From positions 23,057,723-23,121,722 of the forward strand of contig JASEVX010000012.1 in assembly GCA_031761405.1 (NCBI GenBank): DNA of 64,000 nt, in the 5' to 3' direction. The position numbers were made by a program, and so were the translations under genes. The notes beneath the pieces were generated by a model. That model saw only the letters and a program-made list of their open reading frames with translations, made no database searches and was not told where the DNA came from. This stretch comes from Serripes groenlandicus (lineage: Eukaryota > Mollusca > Bivalvia > Cardiida > Cardiidae). How positions within the stretch are numbered: position 1 is the stretch's first letter; every line of letters begins with the position of its first letter. Below, one piece after another: positions 53,580-64,000 of this stretch.

Positions 53580-54860
53580 TAAGTGGAGGGATGTAACTGG
53601 GTTTCAGTGAACACATATCCCAAGGTGAACATCTGCATATGGTGACAAACATTTGTGTAGTTACATTCATGACCATAACTAAATTTTGGAAATATATTCA
53701 GCAACTATGTTCCATGTCCTACATGTAGTAGTGTGGTCTGTCCTGTAAAGATAGACAATATGTAGCTATGTGTTTGTATAATGGGATACTTATACTGCCT
53801 TGCTATATAGCTAGCTGTTGTAGCGACGTGGTAGTGTTCACCTCCAGGCCAAGAGGTCGCGAGTTCAACCCATGACCTGGTCAGACCTTCATCTGGGTAA
53901 CATATAAGCTTATTCTAGGTTAAGGGCCGTAACTCAGCATCAACGTGGTTTCAGTGAATATGCATCCACAGGTTCACATTTTCACATAGTGACAACTATT
54001 TGTGTACAGTTTCGTAACTAAATTTTGAAGATACTCATACACGCAGCAAAGATTTCCATGCCCTTTAAGCTAATTCTTAGTTAACGGCCGTAACTCAGCT
54101 GCAACTGGGTTTCAGTAAACACACATCCCCAGGATTAACATTTTCATACGGCGAGACATACATCTGTGTAGTTTCGTGACTGCACCTCAAACTATATTCG
54201 AGATACGCCTTATACAAAGCTTCAAAGGTAATTCTAACTAAATCAAGGGCCATGACTCTGCTGAAACTGGGTTTCAGTGAACACACATCTCCAGGTAAAC
54301 ATTTTCACATGGTAAGACAAACATTTGTGTACAGTTTCGTCAATGCACCTCAAATTATATTGGAGATACATGTGACACATCACCAGGTGCAACTCAAATA
54401 CTTTTGGAGAGATGCATGGTACACAGCTTCAGTCTTTAATCCTTTCCCACATACAATACATCTGCAGCGGACGACTTAAAAACTATCTACTAAAAAATAT
54501 GGAAAACCTCTGTAATTGTAGGTATAATTACTGAAACAAGTTGAAAACTTTGTGGCAAAAGGAGAAATTGCTCGTTAATGTTTTCAAAAGTCATCTGCTG
54601 CAGATGCGTCAAAATGCTTCGACAGGTGGGAAAGGGCTGATTCAAACGAAATCAAGGGCCACAACTCTGCAGAGACCTTGCAGAAATGCAGCAAGAAAAC
54701 CCCCAGGAGCACATCTTCAAACGCTGACAGACATTCCAGTGATGTTTTATTACTACTACTCAAATCCATTTGGAGATATGCATGGCAGTGCAGTAAAGTT
54801 GTTGACGGACAGGCACACCTAACAGTACGTCTTCCAATGTCATGGAGTCAGACATTATAA
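53580..54860 (+). mobile_element. Tandem-core repeat region interrupted by SINE and MITE
   Basis: Units with AACTGGGTTTCAGTGAACAC and CAGTTTCGT recur. A tRNA-like head (53818-53890) and the MITE at 54436 break it. It ends GTTGACGGACAGGCACAC. Confidence 0.5.
54436..54640. mobile_element. TTAA-1 MITE inside a tandem-core repeat
   Basis: It interrupts the GGGCCATAACTCTGC-type repeat, which resumes at 54650. Confidence 0.7.
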
Positions 54861-55225
54861 CTAAAGGAATTCAAAAGTCGACAAACATAAGTTGAAATGC
54901 TCATTGAATCTTTATTTCTAAATAATAATTAAATATCCTAAAATAATCATATGTATCACCTCTTTTTGGACAATATTTTACATCTCTTGAAGCTGACAAC
55001 CTTTTGAAAAGAATTGTGGGAATAGAGGAAAGCTTGTTGCGAAGTTCCTCTTTCTTTCACACTATTTTGTGCTTTGACTCAAAGACCTACTTTAATCTCT
55101 CCAGATTTTCACTTATAAATAAATGACATAAGATCTGTGCTTTCAGTTTGAAAGAGTCTAAAAGGGTGCTTTCAGTTTGAAAGAGTCTAAAAAGGGCATT
55201 ATCAGATATAACTCTTAATGGAGCA
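54861..55225. other. No gene recognised
   Basis: AT-rich, with a small direct repeat (GTGCTTTCAGTTTGAAAGAG, twice at about 55137 and 55165). Confidence 0.4.
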
Positions 55226-55640
55226 TTAACTCTTTTCCACAAACAGATGCTTTCTCATGCAGACGACGTTTGAAAACATTGTGCAAAAGGAAAAATTGCC
55301 TATAATGAGCAATTTCTTTTTTTTGCCACAATGTTTTCAACTTTTTTAAATAGTTTTATTTCTAAGGTTATCGAAAAGAGTTGAAAACCTTATGGCAAAA
55401 AGAAAAATTGCTCATAATTTGCAAATAATGCAAACAATGAGCAATTTCTCTTTTTGCCGCACTATTTTCAACTTTTATTTAAATGGTTTCAATTTTATGG
55501 GTATTGCATAGAGTTGAAAACCTTGTGGCAAAAGGAAAATAGCAAATAATGATAAATTTCTCTTTTTGTCAGTACCAGTATGTTTTTTAACATTTTTAAA
55601 TAGTTTCACTTTCATGGGTATTAAATAGAGTTATAATACC
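55226..55640. mobile_element. TTAA-1-like cluster with repeated central hairpin
   Basis: One left end is followed by three successive central hairpin units (AGAGTTGAAAACCTTRTGGCAAAA...). The centre appears amplified. Confidence 0.55.
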
Positions 55641-55866
55641 TCACGTGACATTGTAATGTTAAATTCTCATATACTCATCATGGGCAATTTCTTACTGTTT
55701 CATGCTAACAGTACGTTTTTGACCAGTTAACAGTATACTGTTAGATGGCACGCGCGTTCAAATGTTGGTTATGCATGATGTCATTTCAAACAATAACGTC
55801 ATCTTTAAGACGCACATGCCAGGTAACATTATACTGTTAATCGGTATATTCATATGTGTGTGTTAC

Positions 55867-56130
55867 ATTGTAGTAGATATACCCATGTTCACCTCCCCTA
55901 CAAAGGTACAGAATAGATTGAATAAACGTGTAATTTTGTTCGGTATAATAAAATAAATATTGCATGGCTTCCAGTGTGACAGTACATATTGTCAACATTG
56001 TAGTAGATATACCCATGTTCACCTCCCCTACAAAGGCACAGAATAGATTGAATAAACGTGTAATTTTGTTCGGTATAATAAAATAAATATTGCATGGCTT
56101 CCAGTGTGACAGTACATATTGTCAACATTA
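55867..56130 (+). repeat. Tandem duplication of about 127 bp
   Basis: ATTGTAGTAGATATACCCATG through CAGTACATATTGTCAAC occurs twice with almost no differences, so it is recent. Confidence 0.8.
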
Positions 56131-56284
56131 CGGTAGATACTGTTAACCTCGGCTTCGCCTTGGGTAACAGTATTTTCCTCATGTTGATAATATGTACTGC
56201 AATGCAATATTTATATATTGAAAACCTTGTGGCAAAAGGGAAAGTGAAAATAATGACAATCTTTCGCTTTTGCTACAATGTTTT

Positions 56285-56516
56285 AAAAAGCCATCTGCTA
56301 ATGATCCATCTGCATCAGACTACTTTGTAAAAACCTCAGCAACAATATGACATATCTCTATAACTAATAGTTGAATTATTGAATAGAGTTGAAAACATTG
56401 TGGCAAAAGGCAAAAGGAGAAAAAGCTCATCATGAGCAATATCTTCTTTTGGCACAATGTTTTCAAAAGTCGTCTGCAGCAGACGCGTCAGTAAGTGTCT
56501 GTTTGTTGGAAAGGGT
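56285..56516. mobile_element. TTAA-1 MITE, diverged
   Basis: Ends with GTCGTCTGCAGCAGACGCGTC, a local palindrome, and TTGGAAAGGGT. Confidence 0.6.
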
Positions 56517-56566
56517 AAAAAGGCTAATAGCTGTCATGATGTAACGCTTGATTTCTAGTTTTATCG

Positions 56567-56878
56567 TTAACCCTTTCCCTCATACGACAATTCTGCAGCA
56601 GATGACTTTGAACATATTTTGTCAAAAAATAGAAAATCTCTATAATTGAATGGATAACCTAGGACTTAAAGTTGAAAACATTCCGGTAAATTGAACATAT
56701 TTTGTCAAAAAATAGAAAATCTCTATAATTGAATGGATAACCTAGGATTAAAGTTGAAAACATTCTGGTAAAAGGAGAAATTGCTCGTTTTGAGCAATTT
56801 CTTCTTTTGTCAGTATGTTTTCAAAAAGCCGTCTGCTGCAGAGGCGTCAGAAAGCGTCTATATGAGGGGAAAGGTTAA
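56567..56878 (+). mobile_element. TTAA-1 MITE with internal duplication
   Basis: Near-reference copy in which a segment of about 80 bp (TTGAACATATTTTGTC to AACATTC) is present twice. Confidence 0.8.
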
Positions 56879-56942
56879 AAATCAATAAAATCATTAGGAA
56901 CTTTTGAAATTATTCAATTAAAAGTTGTATGAAGGTAAAAGC

Positions 56943-57333
56943 TAACCTTTTCCCACTTACAACACATCTGCAGCAAATGAAAACATGGCAAAAATATTGA
57001 GATTCTCTATAAATGAAAATATGATTATTGAATAAAACAAGGAATCCGCTGTGGTTGAGTGGTAAGCGTCGGGGATTTCGAAACCGGGTGTCCCGGGTTC
57101 GATCCCCAGTCGCGGCACTACAGTCATGGTGGAGTGCCCTTGAGCAAGGCACATTTTCTAGCCTAGTACTGGTTTGTTTACCTAGGGATCATGAATAAGT
57201 GAACTGTCACCGTGAAATAATGTTGAAAGCGGCGTAAAACCCCAATAAATAAATAAATATCAAATGAATAAAACAATTTATGCTTTTATGCCACATTGAC
57301 AATGTTTTTCCAAAGTCATCTGCTGCAAATAGC
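56943..57333. mobile_element. TTAA-1 MITE split by SINE-A, at the 3' end of the zinc-finger gene
   Basis: The left end lies at 56943 and the right arm (GTCATCTGCTGCAAAT) at 57315-57330, with a SINE-A at 57041-57260 between. The right terminal repeat is missing and the zinc-finger stop codon starts three bases on. Confidence 0.65.
57041..57260 (+). mobile_element. SINE-A, full length
   Basis: Ser/Leu-tRNA-like head (GGTTGAGTGGTAAGCGTCGG ... GGTTCGATCCCC), body with GCCCTTGAGCAAGGCACA, tail GGCGTAAAACCCC(AATA)n. It sits inside a TTAA-1 MITE. Confidence 0.8.
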
Positions 57334-60300
57334 TTATCGAGTAGGGATATTGTGTGTGAGTGGGCAGTTTCTTTTCATATGAGCCAACATACCTCTTTTT
57401 GTGGTAAACTTTCCACCACAACCCTCCAGACAGCTCAATGTCTTTTCCTTCATTTTTTTAACAGTAAGTTTTTTATCTAATATGTGTTTATTTGTGTTGT
57501 CGTTTTTCCCATCACTTGCATGCCTTTGTGAATGGCGTAGCATTGACATTTTTGTTGTAAACTCTTGTTGACAAATTAAACATTTAAAGTCCTTGATATT
57601 CAAATGCTTCTTCATGTGTACTTTGAGATTTTGCGACTCGGTAAAAAATCTTCCGCAAGTATTGCACTGGTATGGTTTAACCCCTGTATGGGTTCTTTCA
57701 TGAACTGTTAATGCTCGAGAATCCAAAAACGCTTTGTCACAACCATCAACAGCACATTTAAACTGTCGTATACCATGATGTATGGCTGCAACATGTCTTG
57801 ATAAATGTGACTTCTGTCCATAGACTTTGCCGCAAATGTCACAAGCAAAGCTATGGCCCTCATGTTGTCGTAAGTGATAATTTAGCGTACTTGAAGCCTT
57901 GTACTTTTTACCACAAATTCTACATTCAAACGACCTTGGGACATAAATGTGCGAAGTTCCGTTGACATGAAACGTTTGGTGTTTTCTCAATGAAGCATTT
58001 GAAATAAACGACCTATCACAGAGGTTACAGACATAACGCAAGTTATGCTCTTTCTTCAGATGATTCGTAAGTTGTCCACTAGTACGAAATGCGTTATTAC
58101 AAACAGAACATAAAAATGATTTAAAACAAGTTTTCATCCTGATGTGTCGATACAGGTGATTCATCTGGGTAAATCCCCTCCCACAAAACTCACACACCGA
58201 TTTTGTCTTTGATGTCTTTGTTTTCCTGAATTGTTTCTCTTTTTCCCGATCTTTGCCTTTCATAGATACACCATTTGTTTTATCATCAGTTAAGCTAATA
58301 TTTTTATGGCTCAAATCTTTCAATGTTATATTTCTATCTGAATTTAACTTGAAGGTCGAGTTATCATTTTTATCACATTTCAAGGTCAAATTCGGTTTAG
58401 TGGTACTATTCCTATACATTGTAGTGTAAGTTGAGTCAGTTTGATTTGTTGATTGTGTAAGACTAGATATACTATCAGAAATATCTGTTGTCTGGTGAAT
58501 TGATTCCTGTGAGCATTCATCGTTACCATGGTGACATTCAGTGACGGTGGATGTTGTGTGAGGTTTCATGGGCTTATCAGACCTGTGTCTTATGTTCGGT
58601 GGTGATTCTACTCTTTGATACTCCTGCTGCAGTTGATGTTGTTTATCATCATCATCATCATCATCAACATCATCATTGTCACACGCATCGACTGTGTGAT
58701 ACTTCGTATTCCCGATGACATAGTCATTCTGTGTCAGCCTACCAACCTTACTGATCTTGGTTGATAAAATTCTGTCTTTTTTAGAATGGTTTGGTTTGTT
58801 ATTATGGTCCATATTTGGCGCTATATTTGCATCACTCGCTGCATTTTCTGTTGTTTCACTTATGTTGGAAGTAGAAGCACCTTGGGCCATACTTAATGAA
58901 ACAGAGTCTCTTTGATGGCCCCTTAAAGGTGTCTTTAAACACTGCAAAGTACAACCTCTCCCCTTGTCTAACAGAGTATCTTTATCATTGGAGATCAGAA
59001 TATGTTGAACATCATCAGGTTTTCTAACAAGTCTGTGATTCATGTTATTTGTAGGCCTGAGACGATTGGTTATCAGTATCTCTGTATCATCGTTTACCAA
59101 TAAGATTGTTTTATTGCTACCATCACTCAATAATGTTCCTAAATTATTCCTGATTTTCTTTATCGTTGAACTTTGCTCATAACTGTTTATTTCAACATTT
59201 GATTTGGGAATATTATTTGGTTCGAAAGATTTTTCGTGCAACTTGTTACATTTCTGTGATTTTATTCCATTCATTGTAAGTTGATCTTGTCTAGTATTTT
59301 GGTCATCTAGTTGTTTAGAGAGATCCCCATTGAACGCAGCAAAAGTAGGAGTTTCAATTGTTTTGTTTGTCTGGATTAATTCTGGAACCTGCACTGTGTT
59401 GAATTTTTTCAACAGCCCTTGCTCATGTTTCTTCATGTGTTTTTTCAAGCCCGTTGAATTAACAAACCCTTTACCACATAGACTACAAAATGTGTGAACT
59501 GGGGCTAAATAAGCCTTACGTTTAACAGCATTGCTTGTATGAAGTTTGGTATGATCTTGATATGGTTTCCTCTGGTTGAAGGATCGGTTACAAATATTAC
59601 ATGTGAACTGTTTATCGGCTGTGTGAAGCTTCATATGAGATCGTAGCGAAGATTTCAGTTTAAGCTTGACTCCGCACACAGAACATGTGTGACCTGTGAT
59701 GTCGCTGTGTGTAAGTTTGTGGGCTCGTAAACCGTCTTTGTCCAGGAAACTTTTCCCACACTGTTCGCAGATTTGATCCCTCTTGCCTGCAATATAAATA
59801 CATGTACTATTGTGAATTGATTGATTAGTGTAAAACTTTTTCCTGCTATGGATGATTTCTTTTGAATGTTGGAAAGGAGTTATTGCTTAAAACAAGTAAT
59901 TCTCCTATCTATTCATGCAATGTTTCAGAACTGTTATAAATTTTTACTTAATATTTAAGTCTTTAAGTAACATCATGGCAACTAATTCTTTCACACATTT
60001 TTTTTGAGGCAACTGGCTGCCTTCTGATAAAGCCTTTTTAATGAAGGAATGAAAGACAAACAAAACTGGTAACAATAATTTTAGATTATCCTAAACCCTT
60101 TCCCACATACAACAAATCTTCAGTAGAAAACATACCCGCAAAATTCTCATATTGAGCAATTTCTCCATTTGCCACAATGTTTTCAACACTACTCTTTCTA
60201 TTGAAACCACTATCACAGGAGTGAGCAATGACCAGTCACATGATCAGACCTCAGAATGTATCATATGGCGGTCATACAGTTCAGACTGAATTAATCAAAG

Positions 60301-63300
60301 AAAATAACAAATTTATATTAACATCTTGACAAAGAGTTGAAAATATTGCTATTAACAGCGAAATGTTTTCAAAAGTCATGAAATGTCGTCAGTTTGAAGT
60401 AATGGGTTAAGTGACATTGAGGCATATTTCCTTCATCATATGTTGTGTATATTTGTGATAAACAAAGATTTAGTGTTAACAAAGAGGGATTACAAGTTAT
60501 CAAGGATTTAACAGTGTTGACAGAAACTTCCTTTGTTCGCAACAAAGCCTGATAAGCCAATATGGCTTCTGCGAACAAAATAACTCCTCTACTTTCACAC
60601 ACAGAAGAAGGTGATGGACAGAGTGCTTTGGAATTAAATTCTGATGAAAATATGTAGGAAAAAGTGGCCTCTCTTCAGGTTCATTGGTCTCGGACACCTG
60701 GAGTGGAAATCATTTTTTAAGAAAGTCTGGGGTAACCCCTTCGAGGCTCCAAGCAAAACAGGGAAACAACTGCGCAATAGCTTGCCGCACAGGAAGTCAA
60801 ATACAAAAGAACAACTGCAAAACTTATGATAGCACTGAGTTGCATCATGGGATAGCGCACAGGAAATCAAATACAAACGAACAACTGCAAAAGTTATGAT
60901 GGCACTGAGTTGCATCATGGGATAGCGCACAGGAAGTCAAATACAAAAGAACAACTGCAAAAGTTATGATGGTACTGAGTTGCATCATGGGATCGCGCAC
61001 AGGAAGTCAAATACAAAAGAACAACTGCAAAAGTTATGATGGCACTGAGTTGCATCATGGGATAGCGCACAGGAAGTCAAATACAAAAGAACAACTGCAA
61101 AAGTTATGATGGTACTGAGTTGCATCATGGGATCGCGCACAGGAAGTCAAATACAAAAGAACAACTGCAAAAGTTATGATGGCACTGAGTTGCATCATGG
61201 GATAGCGCACAGGAAGTCAAATACAAAAGAACAACTGCAAAAGTTATGATGGCACTGAGTTGCATCATGGGATAGCGCACAGGAAGTCAAATACAAAAGA
61301 ACAACTGCAAAAGTTATGATGGTACTGAGTTGCATCATGGGATCGCGCACAGGAAGTCAAATACAAAAGAACAACTGCAAAAGTTATGATGGCACTGAGT
61401 TGCATCATGGGATAGCGCACAGGAAGTCAAATACAAAAGAACAACTGCAAAAGTTATGATGGCACCGAGTTGCATCATGGGATCGTCCACAGGAAGTCAA
61501 TTTTACCTGGATGTAAGGCATGACAAAGAGAGCAACTTACACAGCCAAATATGCAACTTATCTATAGCTATGAAATTAACTCCACCATTTCCCACGAACA
61601 ACAAATCTGCACCTGATGACTTGAAAACATCCTAGCAAAATTTTGACAAAAATCTATAAAAGGGAGTTTAGTGATTAAATAGGGTTGGAAATATTGTGGC
61701 AAAAGGAGAAACTGCCCATCATGATGAGCAGTTTCTCCTTTTGCCACAATCTTTTCAAAAATTGCCTGCTGCAGATGTGTAAGAAAGCCTTTACAGGTGG
61801 GAAAGGGATAACAAATATGCATTCATGCAGAGAGAGAAACCTGCACCCTGCACAGGCTCATCTGAGTCTTCAGTGTTCGTACAAATGCTACCCTTGTTTT
61901 CCTAAGGCAAATCAAATGTATTTCCTGAGACAACCCTTGTGTATTTCCTGAGACAACTCAAATGTATTTCCTGAGACAATTCAAATGTATTTCCTGAGAC
62001 AACCCTAATGTATTTCCTCAGACAACTGAAATGTATTTACCTGAATGTATTTTTATATGCCGTTTTAGATGCCCATTTTGTGAGAACTGAGCCCCGCAGA
62101 GATCACACGTCCAAGGTTTTAGATCTTTGTGTCGCAGCGTGTGAACCTTCAGCGAGTGTTTTGATGTGAAGGATGACCCACACTGATCACAACTGTACTG
62201 GACACCCAGGTGTTTATTGTGATGTGTGGTCAGACTGTGTTTTGAGCTGAACAGCTTCAAGCAGATCTTGCAGGCAAAGATTTTTGTCATTTTGTCCTGT
62301 TTTTCTCTGTTTTTATCATCTCCAGTTTTCTTTTTGCTGGCAGATCTGGATCTTTTGACCTTATCAGATTCTGAAAAAAAAGACAATGGGTTAATTGGTG
62401 CTTAGAGCTAAACATTGTTAACCCTTTAACATTGATAGACATGCTTTCACGCATCAGATGGCTTTTGAAAACATTGTGGCAAAAGAAGAAATTGCTCAAA
62501 ATCAGCAATTTCTCTTTTTGCCACAATAATTTCAACTTATTCCAATAATTAATTTTCCTTTCATTTAATTTTTCCAATTTTTGCCTAAATGCTTTCAAAG
62601 TCATCTGCTGCAGATTTCATGTATGCAGTAAAGTGTTAAGCAGATGTAACAGGCAAATATTTTTTGTCATTTTGGCTTGCTTGTCTCGGTTTTTGTAATC
62701 TCCATCTTTTTGGTTTTCTTTCTGATGGCTGATCTGGATCCTATAACCTTATCAAATTCTAAAACAAAAGAGCCTTAACCCTTTCCTCATACGACAATTC
62801 TGCAGCAGACGACTTTGAACATATTTTGTCAAAAATAGAAAATCTCTATAATTGAATGGATAACCTTTGAGCAATTTCTTCTTTTGTAACTATGTTTTTT
62901 AAAAAGACGTCTGCTGCAGAGGAAAGGGTTAAGGTCATGGATCGCTCAACTGAAAATGTAAATACCTTGTGGTAATGGCTGCCCTCCTTGGCATTCAGGG
63001 TTGCGGGGTTAGCATTACGACTGACTGGCTTGTGTCAGGATAAATGGACCAGTAGTACTAGTATCTAGTACCCAGTAAATGCCGATATATAATCAAAAAC
63101 ATGTTGAAAGTGGCTTCAATCACCAAACAATCAATTAATCAACTGAAAAATGTGCTTTTAAAGTTCAATATTTACAAGACATTAAATTGTTCTGATCATT
63201 GTGACTTAAATCTTTACCATTTCAACTTCAAGGGAATCTAATTTTAGAAGAGGGTGACGTTTGGAACATTTCTTATCTTCTCTTTTTTATCTCTTCTATT

Positions 63301-63757
63301 CTTTAATAAATTGGCTGCTACATAAGTCAACAGAAGTGATCTGTATAAATGAAACGGATAACTAACCACTATAAACAGAATGTCTCTTATGTTGCTCCGT
63401 ATGCGCAAATCGAACAAAACTCTCATTGGTCTTTGGAACATCTGTTTGTTTTCTTGTAACATCCCCATTTTGAACGTGTCGATCAAGTTTCAAAACAGCT
63501 TCTGTGTCATTCTCAGTCTCTACTTTTTCGATTGGTTGCTTAGATTTATGACAGCTTGTCTTTGAATCCAGCCTCTGGTCCTTTTTAGCTTCTTCTTCCT
63601 CATACTGATATATTTTCTTCTTAGTTAATGTATGAACAGCTTGTTTGTTTTGCTGATCTAAAACATCTTCGAATCTATATGACTGTTGTTTGGATTTGAC
63701 CGTTTTCTCACTATGGTGTCGGTTATTAACGATCCCCTTGTGTTTGTTGACATGAAT
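57334..63757 (-). CDS. Large C2H2 zinc-finger protein (three 3' exons; 5' part outside window)
   Basis: Exons in transcript order: 63757-63367, 62370-62041 and 59786-57334; the last contains the stop, and both internal junctions are phase 1. The first exon opens with IHVNKHKG, the tail of a finger begun on an exon beyond the window, followed by a charged linker. Exon 62370-62041 carries three fingers. The terminal exon carries four more, then a linker of about 330 residues that is low-complexity and rich in Ser, Thr and Asn, with an Asp run (DDVDDDDDDD). At least eight canonical fingers follow, ending with an atypical CLEGC...C module. One finger has the CxxxxC spacing (CAVDGC). Most linkers are not the TGEKP type, although HTGVKPY occurs once. 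About 1,057 residues are visible. The architecture fits a nuclear DNA-binding regulator; no KRAB, BTB or SCAN domain is visible in this part, and no orthologue can be named. Confidence 0.9.
60092..60195. mobile_element. TTAA-1 MITE, left part
   Basis: AACCCTTTCCCACATAC through the central hairpin. Confidence 0.55.
60310..60410. mobile_element. TTAA-2 MITE, right-end fragment
   Basis: Ends GAAGTAATGGGTTAA as in the 23804-24033 element; the left part is not recognisable. It lies in the zinc-finger gene intron. Confidence 0.5.
60785..61500 (+). repeat. 70-bp minisatellite, about ten copies
   Basis: Unit GCGCACAGGAAGTCAAATAC...TGCATCATGGGAT in the zinc-finger intron. Two variants (GGCACTG...GATAGC and GGTACTG...GATCGC) alternate irregularly. 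Confidence 0.9.
61580..61812. mobile_element. TTAA-1 MITE
   Basis: Very clean central palindrome (AGAAACTGCCCATC/GATGAGCAGTTTCT), in the zinc-finger gene intron. Confidence 0.75.
61908..62041. repeat. Short tandem repeat running into a splice donor
   Basis: About five units of AAATGTATTTCCTGAGACAA. The last one merges with the intron start of the zinc-finger exon at 62041. Confidence 0.7.
62392..62766 (-). pseudogene. Partial duplicate of a zinc-finger exon, split by a TTAA-1 MITE
   Basis: 62640-62766 is a diverged copy of the 5' end of the exon at 62370-62041, including its acceptor region and the words coding SDKV, RSAS and KMTK. The similarity resumes on the other side of the MITE at 62392-62417 (GAGCT, AACA), where the duplicate would continue. 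The MITE (62418-62639) sits at TTAA, where the real exon has TTCAA. Two in-frame changes and loss of the rest of the exon make it non-coding. Confidence 0.7.
62418..62639 (-). mobile_element. TTAA-1 MITE splitting the duplicated zinc-finger exon
   Basis: TTAA on both sides; the terminal repeats are diverged (CCCTTTAACA, CAGTAAAGTG). Confidence 0.75.
62775..62932 (+). mobile_element. TTAA-1 MITE, internally deleted
   Basis: TTAA on both sides; it lacks the left half of the central hairpin. Confidence 0.75.
62945..63135 (+). mobile_element. SINE-B body
   Basis: GGCTGCCCTCCTTGGC through CCAAACAATCAATT; no head. Zinc-finger gene intron. Confidence 0.7.
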
Positions 63758-63867
63758 CTGAAATATAAACAAACAACTTAGCCGCTTTGGGAAAAAAATT
63801 AGGACTTGTTGCATCCGCACTTAGTGAAGACTCAGACGATCTTTGAAAGAGTCTCCCCAAAGTCTTT

Positions 63868-64000
63868 TACTCTTTCACCCATATAGAAGCTAACTGACGC
63901 CTCTGCAGCAGATGAATTTTGATAACATTTTGGGAAATAGAGAAATTGCTCATGATGAGCAATTTCTCCATTTGCCATTATGTTTCCAACACTATTTTGT
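63868..64000 (-). mobile_element. TTAA-1 MITE, cut by window end
   Basis: ACGCCTCTGCAGCAGATGA and the central hairpin, then the window ends. Confidence 0.65.

Larger units (their letters stand above)
59787..62040 (-). other. Zinc-finger gene intron
   Basis: Contains TTAA-1 and TTAA-2 fragments, the 70-bp minisatellite and a full TTAA-1 copy. No further finger-coding exon was seen on the minus strand. Confidence 0.6.

Noticed and set aside
60785..61500. CRISPR-like array
   Set aside because: The 70-bp units are directly abutting with no variable spacers, in a eukaryotic intron.

Overview
The window reads as invertebrate nuclear DNA and most likely comes from a bivalve mollusc. It is AT-rich, its genes have many small exons with GT-AG introns, and it contains a RING-less B-box/beta-propeller gene, small secreted QPD-type C-type lectins, and tandem-core elements resembling the pearl/Helitron-like elements known from bivalves. 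Nothing looks prokaryotic or organellar. Species assignment is not possible by eye.

Six host genes can be supported. (1) An intronless B-box/TRIM-like gene lies at 6491-7603 (+). (2) The mitochondrial elongation factor Ts gene (TSFM) spans 10498-17856 (+) in five visible exons; its first exon was not found. (3) A C-type lectin, CTL1, spans 27389-19458 (-) in five exons. (4) A second lectin, CTL2, spans 29207-34478 (+) with the same five-exon structure, head to head with CTL1, but its exon 4 is one base short. (5) Ribosomal protein S26 (RPS26) spans 50987-46650 (-) in four exons; exon 1 holds only the 5'UTR and the ATG. (6) The 3' part of a large C2H2 zinc-finger gene spans 63757-57334 (-) and continues past the window end. 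Most of these exons are too short to appear as long open frames; they were joined from splice sites, reading phase and family motifs.

The rest is dominated by mobile elements. The most abundant is a roughly 230-bp, nearly palindromic MITE, here called TTAA-1. Its ends read TTAACCCTTTCCC...GGGAAAGGGTTAA, and about 44 full or partial copies are present, all beyond base 11,500. Several copies interrupt other recognisable repeats exactly at TTAA, which fits piggyBac-type insertion. Two further TTAA families, several other inverted-repeat MITEs, four tRNA-headed SINE types (A-D), a Tc1-like transposon with an internal deletion (21763-22823), a decayed DIRS-type retrotransposon with an apparent intron (about 41.8-44.73 kb), tandem-core elements with units of about 155-165 bp, foldback palindromes and minisatellites fill the introns and intergenic DNA.

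The genes do not form a pathway. The clearest functional pairing is the divergent lectin pair sharing a 1.8-kb intergenic region. I saw no clear evidence of an undescribed molecular system. The most informative observations are the TTAA-1 family with its filled/empty site pairs, the zinc-finger exon duplicate split by a MITE, the hidden lectin pair, the DIRS intron, and an unidentified protein-coding fragment present twice.
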